This document shows positions 46,790 to 58,730 of a stretch of DNA of 64,000 nt, piece after piece. The notes under the pieces were generated by a model that ran no database searches, was not told the origin of the DNA, and saw only the letters and a program-made list of their open reading frames with translations. Position 1 is the first letter of the stretch; every line of letters begins with the position of its first letter. The DNA comes from Polytrichum commune (Eukaryota; Streptophyta; Polytrichopsida; Polytrichales; Polytrichaceae). The stretch lies in the NCBI GenBank assembly GCA_950295325.1, contig OX485804.1, positions 19,158,001-19,222,000 of the forward strand. The letters run 5' to 3'. Made by a program: the position numbers and the translations under genes.

Positions 46790-47160
46790 TATTCAGACTA
46801 TAGTAAACTATGGTATTTTTATGTCATTGTGGTAATTTTTCTAATGACACTCCTTATGAATAAGTTTACAAACACTATCATAACAATTTACCTTTAGTCC
46901 ATCCACTGTTGGTTTATTTCTGCATTCTAAGAATTTTGTAATGCATTATTATCATGGATGATTGAAATTTGGATGAAAAATCACTTAGTAAGTAATAGTA
47001 ATTGCAACATTGTAAATCTGTAATGTCCAAAATGTTTTCTACAAGGAATGAAAAATATTGTTAGGTTTACATTTAGTGCTGGTGACACTAGACATTTGGT
47101 TTTCAATTAGCGTTGAGTAGGAAAGATAGAATTGGTGACACTAAATACAATATTTAGTGT
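46790..47160 (+). mobile_element. Short CACTA-like element (family C), copy 2
   Basis: Matches 10632-11018 along its length in direct orientation. It ends at a perfect small palindrome, CACTAAATA caa TATTTAGTG (47140-47160), which also borders the next element. Confidence 0.5.
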
Positions 47161-47163
47161 ACT

Positions 47164-47706
47164 CCACCATTTATGGTATTTAGTGTCACATGCGTAGTAG
47201 TGTCACTTACTGTATTTTGAAGCATATGTTAGGTTACAATGATGATTAACAACTTCATCGTAAGTGCTACCTCATGACTCTTGACATTTAAGTGCACTTA
47301 TTAATATCTTGGCATGAGTATGTTCAATAATGTTACGAGGTGCATGCCAATAATGTTACACAATGGTCTACAAGTTGACTAGTGTACACAAATGACACAT
47401 GCCATTAGTATGCTCAAGAATATCTTCCTCTTGCATACTACACTGTAAACATATGACACTTGCCATTAGTACACTCAAAAGTATCTTCCCCTTGCAAACT
47501 GAAACGCAAGACTATCATCTAAAGTATTCCAATGTGCTACTCCAAATGTCATAATGTAGATTTTTTTCACTTGAAAAAGTTACTCTTGTTGACAAATGAA
47601 TTCATATTGGCAATTAGCAGGTGTGGCACTTTGAGACCTCTAGGCACCTAGTTTGGGCCCTTCGCAAATAGTGTTTGTGACACTAAATACCATAAACGGT
47701 ATAGTG
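47164..47706 (-). mobile_element. Short CACTA-like element (family E), copy 2, inverted
   Basis: Ends CCACCATTTATGGTATTTAG and ACCATAAACGGTATAGTG. The body corresponds to the reverse complement of 41840-42393, for example ctctaggcacctagttt near the right end versus aaactagatgcctagag near the left end of the other copy. It is immediately adjacent to the family C copy. Confidence 0.5.
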
Positions 47707-47744
47707 CTTTACACAATTGAAAAGGCTAAATTCAAGCACAAAAG

Positions 47745-49076
47745 TTAATAACAACCGTGGAGAAGGGAGCTTGCTGCTATTTTCCACAAATTTTTGGTCT
47801 TCACATCTTGGGTTTGACTCTAAAGATCGAGGTCACACAATTTACATGTACACCGAAGTAGACATATGAACCTTATGGCGGGACACCGGTATGAAGTAAA
47901 CATAAATTGGAACCTCCATAACAATTGGTTTTGTGGTTGTAAGTGATAAAAAATAAAGACCAACTTCGAACATCAAAATGCATAGAGGATGTCGTGATAA
48001 ACTCAATGCCACAACTGACTATTTTCGACATTGACACGGATTTTAGGGTTTAGCCGGTGTATTATGAGACACCGGTGTCCCGCCAAAAGGTTCACATCAG
48101 GAAACAATCTCACACATAAGTTTCCAAGCACGTCAAATTCTGACTCGAATGATGGTGGAAGTGGGAAATTCGGAAAGAATTGTACCGGAATTTGACCAAG
48201 TTTGTCTGTGTTCAAGGAGTTAATTGATTGATGCTCTACTTGCATGCGTGTAATTCCTCCCAAGGATTCACCTAAATTGCAGATCTTTTATCAGGTAATT
48301 AGGGGAATGATGCAGTGATGAGTCCGACGATGTACACTTGTGCTAGTTGTCGTAAGCAAATTTGAATTGGCTCCTGAAGCCCAGCTCAAATCCATCCACA
48401 CTGCCTGTGGCTTGCACTGCTCTGTCTCTTCACAAGGCAGTCAATCGGATTGGAAAGGCTACTTACCTTCTTCAGACACAAGATTTAATAATAACGGTGG
48501 AGAAGGGGAACTTGCTGCTATGTCCAAGGAATTTTGGTCTTCACATGTTGGCGTTGATTCTAAGGATTGAGGTTACACAAAACGGATGAAGAAACATTCT
48601 CACATATAGTTTTCCAAGCACTTCGAATGGAGAGCATCATGTGAGTGCACCGTTGCGAATGATGAGGGAAGTAGGAAGTATTTAAAAGAATTGTGCCGGA
48701 GGTCGACAAAGTCTATGTTCACGCACGATGCAACAGAGCAAGAAGAGGTTGCGCTACTTGCATGCGTGCGTGTGGTTCCTCCCCAAGGATCACCTAACTT
48801 GCAGAATCTCTCGGGTAATTAGGGGTATGATACAGTCATGAGTCCGACGATGTACACTTATACTTGTTGTCGTAAGCAATTTGAATTGGCTTCAGAGTCT
48901 TACTAAGCTAAAGACTCTGAAGCCCAGCTCAAATCCCTCCACAAGGCTACCTGTGGCTTGCATTGTTTCGTCTTCATCACAGAGTCAGTCAGTCGATCGG
49001 ATCGGAAGCTCTCTCCCAGGCTACTTTGCAGCTGGAGAGGCTACCTACCATCAGACACAGAAATTATCAAGGCTTA
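47745..49076 (-). repeat. Broken tandem copies of the GPAT 3' end and 3' flank
   Basis: Units of about 520-540 bp repeat here. Shared blocks are tttccaagcac.tc.aat, cttgcatgcgtg, gtaattaggg..atgat.cagt, then atgagtccgacgatgtacac (48318 and 48839), and gcccagctcaaatcc. Each unit ends in a degraded copy of the last 50 bp of the GPAT coding sequence: ctat.tccaag.aat.ttgg.cttcaca at 49077, 48518 and 47777. The two outer copies carry stops and cannot encode the C-terminus. Confidence 0.7.
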
Positions 49077-52024
49077 CTATTTCCAAGCAATCTTGGCCTT
49101 CACAGGTGCCGTGTACGAAGATGATTTAGGGGCAACTGAGCCATCAGTCCCCGCAAGGATCCGGTACTTATCCTTGCGAGTGAAATTGGTGCACTCAAAC
49201 CCCAACTCTCCACCAAGCAGCTTCTGGATGTGGTTGGCCACTTCGTATGAGTCTCGGCCCGCAGCACATGTAAATTCCTTAGGGAGAAGGTTAAGGAACG
49301 TGACCTCATACATTGGCAGCGGGTTCATGAAGAAGAAGAAGGGATCCATGGCCTTCCACCCCGTGGCAGTGGTGCCATGAAACATCGACATGGCATTCTT
49401 CATCGCCACAGGAGCAATGTAATCCGTCAGCTCTGCGAACAGGGCTGAGAATCGAAGCAGGAAAGGCTCCCTACACGTTGTGCCCTCGGGGCAGATCACA
49501 AGGTCACCTTCTTGCAGAAGCTGACGCATTTTTGCGGCATCTTGCTCACGGTTGCGTGTCAATGCGACTGTCCTCACGGGTGAGATCAGTTCACTTAACC
49601 GCGAGATGGAATACGTTACGGCTGTGATCGGCCTCCCAAGTGCAACGGAGACCATAATCGGGTCAAGCAAAGTGCGGTGTGAGCAGATGTAAAGCACTCC
49701 GCGCTTTCGATCTTCCTCACTCTCGCGCGAATTGCTCGGTGGAGTTCCTTTCACCACCACGCGGACCCCCAGGGCTCGGAATGCGTAGTACACCCATGCC
49801 ATGGGTAGAAGCATGCCCACTGCTATTCGCAGGATGGCCAGCAGGAAGCCCAGGGGCAGCCACAGCAATGTGAGCAAGGCCACAGCAGGGCATGGTCTTC
49901 TCACCAGACGTCCGTCGTGAAACACGATTGGCTTCAGACATTTGTTCGACACTACTGGATCTGGAGTGCCAACGGCGGCAGGCGCAATGTAACCCTCCTG
50001 CAGACACACACACACACACACAAAGAAGGTTCCATGAGATGCCAAGATTGATCCCTTTGAATACGTAGTGTACTTGATTGTCCATGGCCAGGATTTCTAG
50101 GCTGCACAAGCTACTTCTTTGCCCCCAAGCTTTTTCGTGTAATCCAGGGGCGAGTAAGGACATCCTCAATGTCCCCGTGATCACAAGGTAAAGCACATTT
50201 GCAGACTCATCAAAATTCTCTCTTTCACGAATGCCGAATATAGCTCGAGTATTCTCAAGCACATTGCCGCAGTTCTTTCTGTCATTTCAGCTACAGGGGT
50301 CGACTCGCAGGTCACCGCATAGCCAAAGTTATTGCAATTACACCCTCCTCATCTCCTGCATCGGATGCGCGTGATCACAAGGTACAGCATATTTGCAGAC
50401 TCACCAAAAATCTCTCCTCTCGTGAATGGCGCATATAGCTCGAGTATTCTCAAGCACAATGCAGCAGTTCTATCTGTCATTCCAGCTATGGCGGTCGAGT
50501 CGCGGTTCGCCGCATAGCCAAATTTATTGCATACACATCCTTCTCCTCATCTCCTGCATCGGAGGCGCGTGATCACAAGGTGGAGCATATTTGCAGACTC
50601 ACCAAAAATCTCTCATCTCATGAATGCCACATGTAGCTTGCGTATTCTCAAGCACAATGCCGCAGTTCTACCTGTCATTCCAGCTATGGTGGTCGAGTCG
50701 AAGCTCACCTCATAGCATGATGTAACGGCGGAAAAGATGATACCTTGCAGTAAGCCAGGAAGGGGTAGTGATCACAATGTAGAGCACATTTGCAGACTCA
50801 CCAAATTCTCTCATCTCACGAATGCCGCATATTCTATCTGTCATTCCAGCTATGGCGGTCCAGTCCAAGTTCACCCCATAGCCGATGCCATTCCATATAC
50901 ATGATTTAATGGCGGAAGAGATCAAACCTTGCAGTAAGCCAGGAAGGGGTAGTCATGCTTGCGGTCACCGAGGCCGACATCTGGAGCACTGTTCCCATCG
51001 CAAGCAGCTTTAAGTGCATTCTTCTTATGGACACCGAGCAGCACACCCGGTGGTTTCACAAACCCGGTGGCCCGCCCACTGCTGGTCACCTGAATCTCGG
51101 TACCAACCACCACTTCCGCACCCAGGTACTCCTTGGCGAATGTCTCCACCATGATGCGTGGGCTCCCTGTGATAATAACCCTCTCTCCGAACGATGTGAA
51201 CACTTGCCATGTGTCCAGGCGCAGGTCGTCTGCGTAAAACCTTGGCAGCACTGCGCGCGCAACTGACTCGATCTTCTTCACCTGTAAGCGCGCACATACA
51301 CACATAGCCTTCGTTTTTGTTATCCTCTGTTCAATGTCATTGCCAAGACTCAAACGTCAAAACAAGGGGCGCTTGCTTGCCCACTTCCAGCAAATATGAT
51401 TCATGCCGGAGCCAGTTAGTCCTGCGGGTTAAGGCGGCTATGCAAGTGGGAGGGAATATTGGCGACACGAGAATGATGGATGATGGAACAAAGGATAACA
51501 AGAAAAGGGGGGCAATTCAAGGGCCAGTAATAGCTCGCCACATTCTTTCATGAAGACCAATAAAAAAGGTGCACCTCGCATTGCAACTTATCTTAGGACA
51601 TACACATTCACACACACAGCCTTCCATTTCGCGATCCCCTGTTCAACGCCAACGGCAAGAGAAGGGATGCTTGCTTGGTTGCTTGGCCCAGGACACTAAA
51701 TCTGATTCCTGTGGGATCCAGTTGGTGATGAGGGTTAAGCAGTTTGGTCACCTGTAAGCCTGCGAAGGTGACGAAGATGAGCAGCTTGATGCCGGCAGAC
51801 TCGGACAAGCAGTGGTACAGGAGCCAAGCGAAAGGGGAGGCGAGGAGGAGCAGCACAGAGCGCAAGATGCCACCCGCTTCGAATGCCACAAGCATGAAAT
51901 AGGGAAAGGAGCTTCGGGACTTGACAAGTGTGCCGTATAAGTCACAGGCTATTCTCTGGCTCTCACGATTCTCGCAGCTGCACTTGTCTATGGCGCCGAA
52001 CGGCTCCATCTCGCAGTTCCGCAT
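49077..52024 (-). CDS. sn-glycerol-3-phosphate acyltransferase with N-terminal HAD-like domain (GPAT4/6/8 type), 3 exons
   Basis: Exons 52024-51752, 51281-50928 and 49997-49077 (minus strand) join in phase to 515 codons plus TAG. Plant GPATs of this type move an acyl group from acyl-CoA to glycerol-3-phosphate at the ER, feeding cutin or suberin. Residues 28-33 DLYGTL are HAD motif [14 protein letters not shown] follows; GLGDRKHD (194-201) is motif III. Hydrophobic segments lie at about 55-90 and 245-285. Acyltransferase blocks are SHRTLLDP (315-322, H and D), then [12 protein letters not shown] (340-351), [20 protein letters not shown] (378-397) and IAPVAM (403-408); the end reads [19 protein letters not shown]. 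Text and length fit the GPAT4/6/8 clade. Oddly, the second motif I aspartate is Tyr (TAC), so phosphatase activity may be lost. The start follows TTACCTTATAG, so a 5' UTR intron is possible; Met6 is an alternative start. Confidence 0.95.
50179..50946 (-). repeat. Four-unit tandem repeat (194-199 bp) in GPAT intron 2
   Basis: Units start with gatcacaa.gt at 50179, 50373, 50571 and 50770. They share catttgcagactcaccaaa, tgaatgccg.atata, attctcaagcaca and ctgtcattccagctatgg. Between units 3 and 4 lies accttgcagtaagccaggaa (50743-50762), a copy of the last 19 bases of exon 2 plus the first intron base, as at 50927-50946. The array thus includes a duplicated splice donor. Confidence 0.85.
51294..51740 (-). 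repeat. Duplicated segment in GPAT intron 1
   Basis: Copies at about 51294-51434 and 51598-51740 (304 bp apart) share acatacaca, agccttc, atcc.ctgttcaa, caaga, ggg.tgcttgcttg, atctgattc or gattcatgcc, and gggttaag. Both lie between exons 1 and 2. Confidence 0.6.
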
Positions 52025-55000
52025 GGCCCGCCTATAAGGTAATAAGTAGTGATCGATGGATTATCCTCCAATGTGGGTTACTTCTCCTGTGGAACGGAAT
52101 GTCGAAAATCCCGGGTTGTAATTTACGAAGCTTATCCTTTCATGAGCTGCATCAAATTGAGAAGTTGAACAATGCAGGTGGCCCAGCTATGTCGACGTCA
52201 TCCTGGGTGTGGCAAAGAGAAAGTCTAAACTCGAACATCTCAAGACACAATGCTGATGCTCTACTCTCTGGTGTCAGAAACCGCGTAGATTGAGCCACAA
52301 ATCCACCATAATCAGTCCAGCACCTCGGGGGTGGGTGGGTCGGTCGGTCCGTCGGTACGTCCGTCCGTCCTCTGATGTCAGTAAGTTAATCCTCCTTGCA
52401 AACCACAGCTACTAAATGATCACCCAATTTCTAGAAATCCAGCAGGAGCCGCTCCAGTGATATACTCAAGAATGCTGCAAAGTGCAAACCATCATCATCA
52501 TTAGTGCATCCCAATATCCTCCTCCTGCCTCCATGCCACAGAACAGATAACCATCAAAGTTGACAGACAAAGAAAACAATGCAGCACCTACACAGGTTCA
52601 GTACGACTCACATCTCCAACACATATTGCACTTGACCCCGAAGGATTCCTACCACAAGATTGATGATCTCAACTTATCCTCCCCTGGCCTCCATCATTCT
52701 ATCTCTGCGCCACTGTAGGACAAATTCTCACCTGATCTCAAGGTCCTGATGTTATGCCTGAACTTATCACAACTGTAGAATTTCTTCTTCCGCCACTAAA
52801 ACCTAGCTACAAGCTCAGACAACTCATATTGGGTACTAACTAGCTGGCCCCTCACAGATGAGTGCTCCTGCTTCCGGCTTCACTAGCTTCCAGCTTCACA
52901 TGATAATGGGCATGGCATATACTATACTGCAACTATAAACTACTGCATCATCTATGGGGATACATGTGTGCCTGCCTCGGGCAATTTGAAGGTTTGTTGG
53001 AGGGCCCATTGGAAGCTGCTCGTGCGAGCTGGTTGACCAGGCTCCGTAACTTGATTACCATCTCTCTTTGTTGCTCAGTCGACAATAATACAGTCTAAGT
53101 TATGTGTACATATGTACTGGCTGTATCCAGGGAAGTGATCGAGGTGCAGAAAGCTTCTACTCCATGAAGAGGGGGCAGGTGGGCACAACTGATCCCTTCA
53201 TTATAGAGTGAAATTTGCACTTACATAGCAGTGTGGGTACTGCATACAGCTTATAGCTTTGACGGTGGCGGTCGTGCATTACGTCAACTATTAGTAATGT
53301 TGGCCATTTACTTACATCCATCATGACAACGGCGACTGCATGGGTGCCACGAGACCGCAGATTATCAACAGTGATTTTTCGATCAACCCCATGTAAGTAT
53401 ACGTGGGAATGGATGCATGGTGGTTTCGATTTAAGTCAAGTATTAATGAACTGACTCAAGGCCCAATAACAGGTGAAGCGATCAGTCCATCCTGCCAGGA
53501 ATTCAGTCAGTGATGTTCTTGTAAGTAGAAAATGTGATCCAAGCCAATCATCTACCGTAGTACATCACATGTAGCACTCGACTTGATTAAGGTGGGATCA
53601 ATTGCTTACGGCTTTGATTCATTCTCTCACTGAATCTCCATTTTTGGAACATCAACCAGCAAGCTACTCAGCGGGTAGGTCAGGCCTCAGAGGTTGGTGG
53701 GAGAGGCCTTTGAATTCTGACGGAGCTAGCTGGTAAGTGTGGGCATGACCGTAGCTGCAATGTGAAAACGCAAAGATCAGAGGCAGTAAATTACCCATTC
53801 ATTTCAGCTGCATTGTGATGTTGTCAGTCATATATACATTCAGCCAACCTCCATTCATTCTACCACCGAGCAGACAGTGTGCATGATCGATTAATGGTCG
53901 GGGAGGGAATTTACGATATCTCCTTTGGCAAGGACACTCACCTCTCACATGCATACCTTGATCCCCTCGATATCATGCTTGCTGGATGAACGACTTAGCC
54001 ATGTGCATGAGACAATGATAGTATCATGCATGAGATCACAAGCTTCAAGTCTAGTATAGGAAAATGGCATTAAAAAGGTATGATCAATCCACAGCCTTAC
54101 GTGGCCTATCTTCGCAATCAAACACCTATATTTGAGTGGTATATGACAAGGTTTATAGTTAAGAATGCACATCAAATGATCTTGTTTATAATCACACTAG
54201 AAGTGAAGAGCAACATGTTCATCAATTCATCTAGTGGGGGTTGCTCACTAAATTAGGATTTAAGTATATTCAAACTCATGCATGAATTTTGAACAATTCC
54301 AACCGTCAATATGACGTACACTACATCACGAATCTAAGTAAAGATGGTGGTTAGCGAACATGAAATAGAAGTATTCCAAGTTGTGGTTGTTGTGTTGTTG
54401 CTTTCGATGTTGTTGTTTGATGCTTTTGTCCTCACAAGTGCACATTCCTTATTAATTTTGGATATGTATACTTAAATGCCAGTTACTACAACATATGAGT
54501 CCTAGGCAATCGTACTTTGTTGGTGAGAGAAAGATGCACATCAATTCGTTATGGTAGATCTATAACTTCTTTTGACATGGGACATGCACAAGTCGATTGC
54601 CCTAGACTTGTATGCTTCTAGTTGCTTGAATATTATGTTAAAAGTGCATGGGAAAAGGTGGCAAAGGTGGAATAGGTGCCTTATATGGTTTCTTGATAAT
54701 GAGAAAGCGCTTTCTCATCATAGAATGATGTCTCTCCAAAAAAAAGGATACCACGAAAACAGTTATTGTGGTAAAATTAGACTGTATGCTCAAGACATAT
54801 TAACCATTCAGTTATCATCAAAATTGTGTGGCATCGGGAGGATATGTCAAACACCCAGCCAAAGTCAAAAGTATTGACATGTTCAAAAGCCTGTTCAAGA
54901 ATTCATTGAAGGGCACTCATGCTTGCAAAACATCTTGACAAGTTGACTCCACAAAGGTGTCCAAGGCAACTGTTGATTTTCTAAGGACCCCACAAAAACT

Positions 55001-55433
55001 GAATCCACATACGTTGTGTCTACATTGTCTCCACATACACACAATTGTTAATGTAATGCGAGCTTTTTGGATGTTTTGCATTTATGCACCAAGCTGTGAA
55101 ACTTATCCAATATACTTACAGGCCAGCTGAGAGACTTTGTATTTTTAATGCAGAGTACCTTACAGGTATCATGACCCGTGTGATGATAGCTAGGATGCAC
55201 AGGATTGTCATGTGAGAGATGATTCTTTGCCATGTTCCAGGCTTGTCCTGTGTATACATCTAAGGACTCGCACATCAATTGCATTTCTACTCCATGGCCA
55301 CTGTGTAGCTACTTTTATAGCCTGCGGAGGTGACACCAATTTGTTGCATCTTAACTAACATTGCAAATTTCCACGAACCTCTTGCCCCACATTGCAACCG
55401 TCACTTTGCGACTTATGTTATGTTATGTTGAGT
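52025..55433. other. Upstream region of the GPAT gene and intergenic DNA
   Basis: Balanced base composition from 52.0 to 53.9 kb suggests promoter and leader sequence for the GPAT gene; no TATA box was fixed. A tetranucleotide tract of the type ggtc/gtcc lies at about 52330-52372. Dispersed repeat pieces occur near 54121 (cacctatatttgagtggta) and 54491 (catatgagtcctaggcaat). No coding or RNA gene was seen. Confidence 0.5.
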
Positions 55434-55581
55434 GCATAACATTATTCAGATCCATAACAATGCTATGTGGGACTCACAATGTTTTGCAGAATATTCCCCA
55501 TATTTAGACTGAGTGTGGGGAATATTTCATAGAATATTGTGAGTCCCACAAAACATTGTTATGGATTTGTATAAGGTTATG
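55434..55581. mobile_element. Foldback MITE-like palindrome (148 bp)
   Basis: Arms of about 65 bp beginning CATAACATTATTCAGATCC are inverse complements of the right side, ending GGATTTGTATAAGGTTATG. Inner parts such as GTGGGACTCACAAT with ATTGTGAGTCCCAC and GAATATTCCCCA with TGGGGAATATTTC match exactly or nearly so. The loop is about 13 bases. No target duplication could be fixed. Such hairpins can yield small RNAs. Confidence 0.65.
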
Positions 55582-56001
55582 TGTGTGGGTGTGTGTGTGT
55601 GTTTTATTTTTTTTTTGGGGGGGGGGGGGGGGTTGTGCAATTTGAAATGGTAATTTCTATAGATTTTTTTGGTGATTTTTGGTTAAGATTGGTTGGTTGA
55701 TTATAAGCACAATGCATCCATTGACAAAATTGAAATGATGCACATTCTAGTTATGAAACTACTTGAATGTCATGAATCCCTGGCCATGCCAATGCAATAC
55801 ATCATGGATAAAAAGATTATCAATTTGGCATCGTTGACTACAATTTTTTTCTTTGTGCTTGGGGGTGCACATGCAAAAAACATTTGGTGGTGGGAGAGAT
55901 GATTAGGCATATCATATACCTTGTATTATTACAGTGATTCTAATTTATTTTTTTCAAATGGCAAGATAAATTAATACATAAACCCAAAAGTGGAGATTAA
56001 C
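55582..56001. other. Intergenic DNA with G homopolymer
   Basis: Contains a TG/GT run followed by T and G homopolymers (about 55583-55633). An open frame of 69 codons at 55693-55902 has no recognisable domain. Confidence 0.45.
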
Positions 56002-56003
56002 TA

Positions 56004-56946
56004 CCGTAGTTTAATAGAAGGTTCGGCACAAAATAATTCTAAAAATAGATGCCTAAAATTTTGAAATATTATTGGCATTTTTTGCCGAACATAAAATTAA
56101 TTATTTTTCAAAATTGCCAAAAAGTAAGAAATTTTCACTTCTCACTAGAGTTTTATTTACAGTGGAAGCATATGTGAATTTTGAAAGAGAGAAGGTGCTC
56201 CTTTTGTAATCAAGCTCACTTACATTAGTCCACAAAGAATATGGGTTAAGAAGTAGCAAGACTCTAGGTGAGGCTTTTCAAATGTGTTGTACACAAATTT
56301 TTGAAGTCCAATTGAGCATAGAAGATGAAGTTTTATAGAATTTTGTCCAACTAACAAAAGTTGAGAAATCAATCCTTCTTCCACCTCCAACAAGTTTTGT
56401 GTCAAAATAAGTCTTTATGCAAAAGATATGGACAAAACATTGCAGCCGTGTAAAGATCAAAAAATTAAAATGCGTTCATAACAATTTTTCGGAGCTCATT
56501 TGTGCATAGAAGATCAACTTTTTTGGAATTTTGTTGGTCTAAGAAAAGTTTAGAAATCAAGTAATCTTTCACCTCCAACAAATTTTATGTCATTTGAAGA
56601 CTCTATGCAAAAGTTATGCGTGTTATAAAAATGAAGTCTAACTAGGTGCATCACCTCAAAGTTTACATATCCCATATGCATTGTTGAACACAACTCCACT
56701 CCACTTGCATAAATCACAGAGCATTCTCAACTCTTCACTCACATCTTACTTGTCATTCAATGCAAGGGAGATGTACAAGATATAAGCTTAAATAGAAAAT
56801 TAAAAATGAATTTAAGCCGAATTTTTAAAAATTAAAAGAGAAAATTGCTGAAAATATGAATATACTATTTTTAGGTGCCGAACCTACTTTTTGAACTTTA
56901 ATTAAATATTAGGCAGCAAGTTGCCGAACCTGCTAGTAAATTACGG
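56004..56946. mobile_element. 943-bp non-autonomous TIR element, TA target duplication
   Basis: Left end CCGTAGTTTAATAGAAGGTT and right end AACCTGCTAGTAAATTACGG are inverse complements with few mismatches, continuing into TTCGGCA on each side. TA lies outside both ends (56002-56003 and 56947-56948). Further GGTTCGGCA and TGCCGAAC motifs occur subterminally. The interior holds a diverged duplication (gcatagaagat..a..ttt..gaattttgt near 56300 and 56500). No transposase is encoded. A mariner-like superfamily is possible from the TA duplication. Confidence 0.6.
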
Positions 56947-56948
56947 TA

Positions 56949-58265
56949 TTTGTGAAGTATGTTGTAGCGCTTGTCCGACTCCAATGCACAATTTGTGTGA
57001 GGGGTAAATCTCACATGTGCCCATATACACCTAACACCAAAATGTTAGTGTATGTACACCATGTGTCTACATTTTACCCAATTGCTATTTATGTCACACA
57101 AAAATTGCATTAAACACTCCCCAAAAGGAATCTACTCCTTGTAGATTAGAATATGATAGTTTAGTAACCTTGTTTGTGTGCCATATTGTCTTCCTAAACC
57201 GCATTCTTAAAGCCCATGACTCTTTCTTAAAGGTGACTTTCCCTTTCTTAAAGGTGAGTCACAGGGACTTAGGGCTACTCTTTTGGGTGCCAAGTAAGTA
57301 TGCTAGGCCATGCAATCAAAGCCTAATCATTTTGATTAGTGGCACCTATGGTGGCAGCATCTTAAACCAAGAACTTAAGGTATTTGGAATACACGTGGTA
57401 GCTAAATGAACCGAAAAAAATACGCCTCAGTCGAAAAGGGAAAAAAATGATCATATGTACTTCTTTTTCCTCCAATTTTGAAATTTGAAAAATAAAATGG
57501 AAGTGAAAATTGTGTTGTCACCCGAAACCGTTATGAAGGACTTGATGTTCACATGATGATTATTCTCATGATGAATAATCAATATGTACTCATTATGCAA
57601 GATTTCTGGGTGTTGATGAGTGCCGGTTTTAGCACCCTCTACCTTAATTGTTGCCAATGCCTAATGGTGGTTGATATTGGAAGATACCATCAATTTGTCA
57701 ACATCAACATGTACCACTTTTGTACACATTGTGGTTCAAACTTCATATCGGGAGGTCACCTACACCTCTTAAGTCTCTTCACCGTGCAAATAGTATTTTA
57801 ACAGATGGAGGGAGAGAGCTTGGGGGAGAAAGAGATCACCCTTGGGCATAGCATCCATAACATATATTTTTTGTGCTTTTTATCACATATGTTTTTAATT
57901 GCTTCCAACTTCGTTTCTCTATGGTATCATTGTCCACTCTGACATGATGTCTTCCTTTGGGATATATGTGTCATTGTTGTTTATGTCTATGATACTTGGG
58001 TGTGGTTTTTGTTTCAACACCGCAAATTGCTTGATCGTGCTTCTATTTGATCTCACCATTCGCACACCACAAATTTGTGTGAGCCTTAGTTTCATGTTCA
58101 CAAACATTCTTTCGTGCTATTTGATTGCAATATTCACATTGCCTCACAAGAAATAAGAAACAAAAAATGGAAACATGAGCTCGCGTCTAGGAGACTTTAA
58201 CTAAAGTTTGCTTGTTTGTACTTGTAGATATATGAACAATACGTGGCTTCTGCAATGGGTAATAT
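56949..58265. other. Intergenic DNA, no gene seen
   Basis: Several open frames of 60-85 codons occur on the plus strand (57170-58156), rich in Phe, Ile and His, as random AT-rich DNA gives. None has a recognisable motif. Confidence 0.45.
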
Positions 58266-58730
58266 ATTTACGAGCGTTTGTTCGTAAATGGGTACCTTGA
58301 AGATATATACTCTTTTAATTCACATTTGCTAATGTATTATTTTATTTACATCACTTTATATTGTCTTAATAGATACGAACATGCGTGTATAATTATTTAA
58401 CCCAAAGGCATTTGTATTGCTTATTAGAAGCTCAATGTCATGATATCATGTTCTTAAAATACAGCCATCGTACAACTTATCATTTACAAACGTCCGTTCA
58501 TAAGTTCTAGAACATGTTAATGTCTTTAGCGTATTATTTACGTACAACCATTTGGAAGAACTTTCTAAAATATATTGGTCTTTAGTGCATTATTTATAAT
58601 CAATCATTTGTAAGGTTTAAAATATATTTGGCTTTAGCATATTATTTTATGAACGGCCGTTTGTAAGTTCTAAATATATATTTGTGTGTGTAGCGCATTA
58701 TTTACGAATGGTAGTTTGTAAATATGCATT
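58266..58730. repeat. Degenerate minisatellite of about 55-65 bp units
   Basis: The block cattatttac/ttatga..ggc.gtttgtaag, then ttctaaaatatatt.gtctttagcg, recurs about five times between 58478 and 58730. An earlier relative (tatttacgagcgtttgttcg then taaatggg) lies at 58266. Copies are strongly diverged. Confidence 0.55.

Noticed and set aside
48316..48365. Possible hammerhead ribozyme core (tgatgagtccgacga) in the GPAT 3' flank repeats
   Set aside because: The CTGATGA is GTGATGA or ATGATGA here, there is no GAAA at the right distance, and stems II and III cannot be drawn.
57170..58156. Several plus-strand frames of 79-85 codons in a row
   Set aside because: Composition is that of AT-rich non-coding DNA; no joined frame with splice sites and family character could be built.
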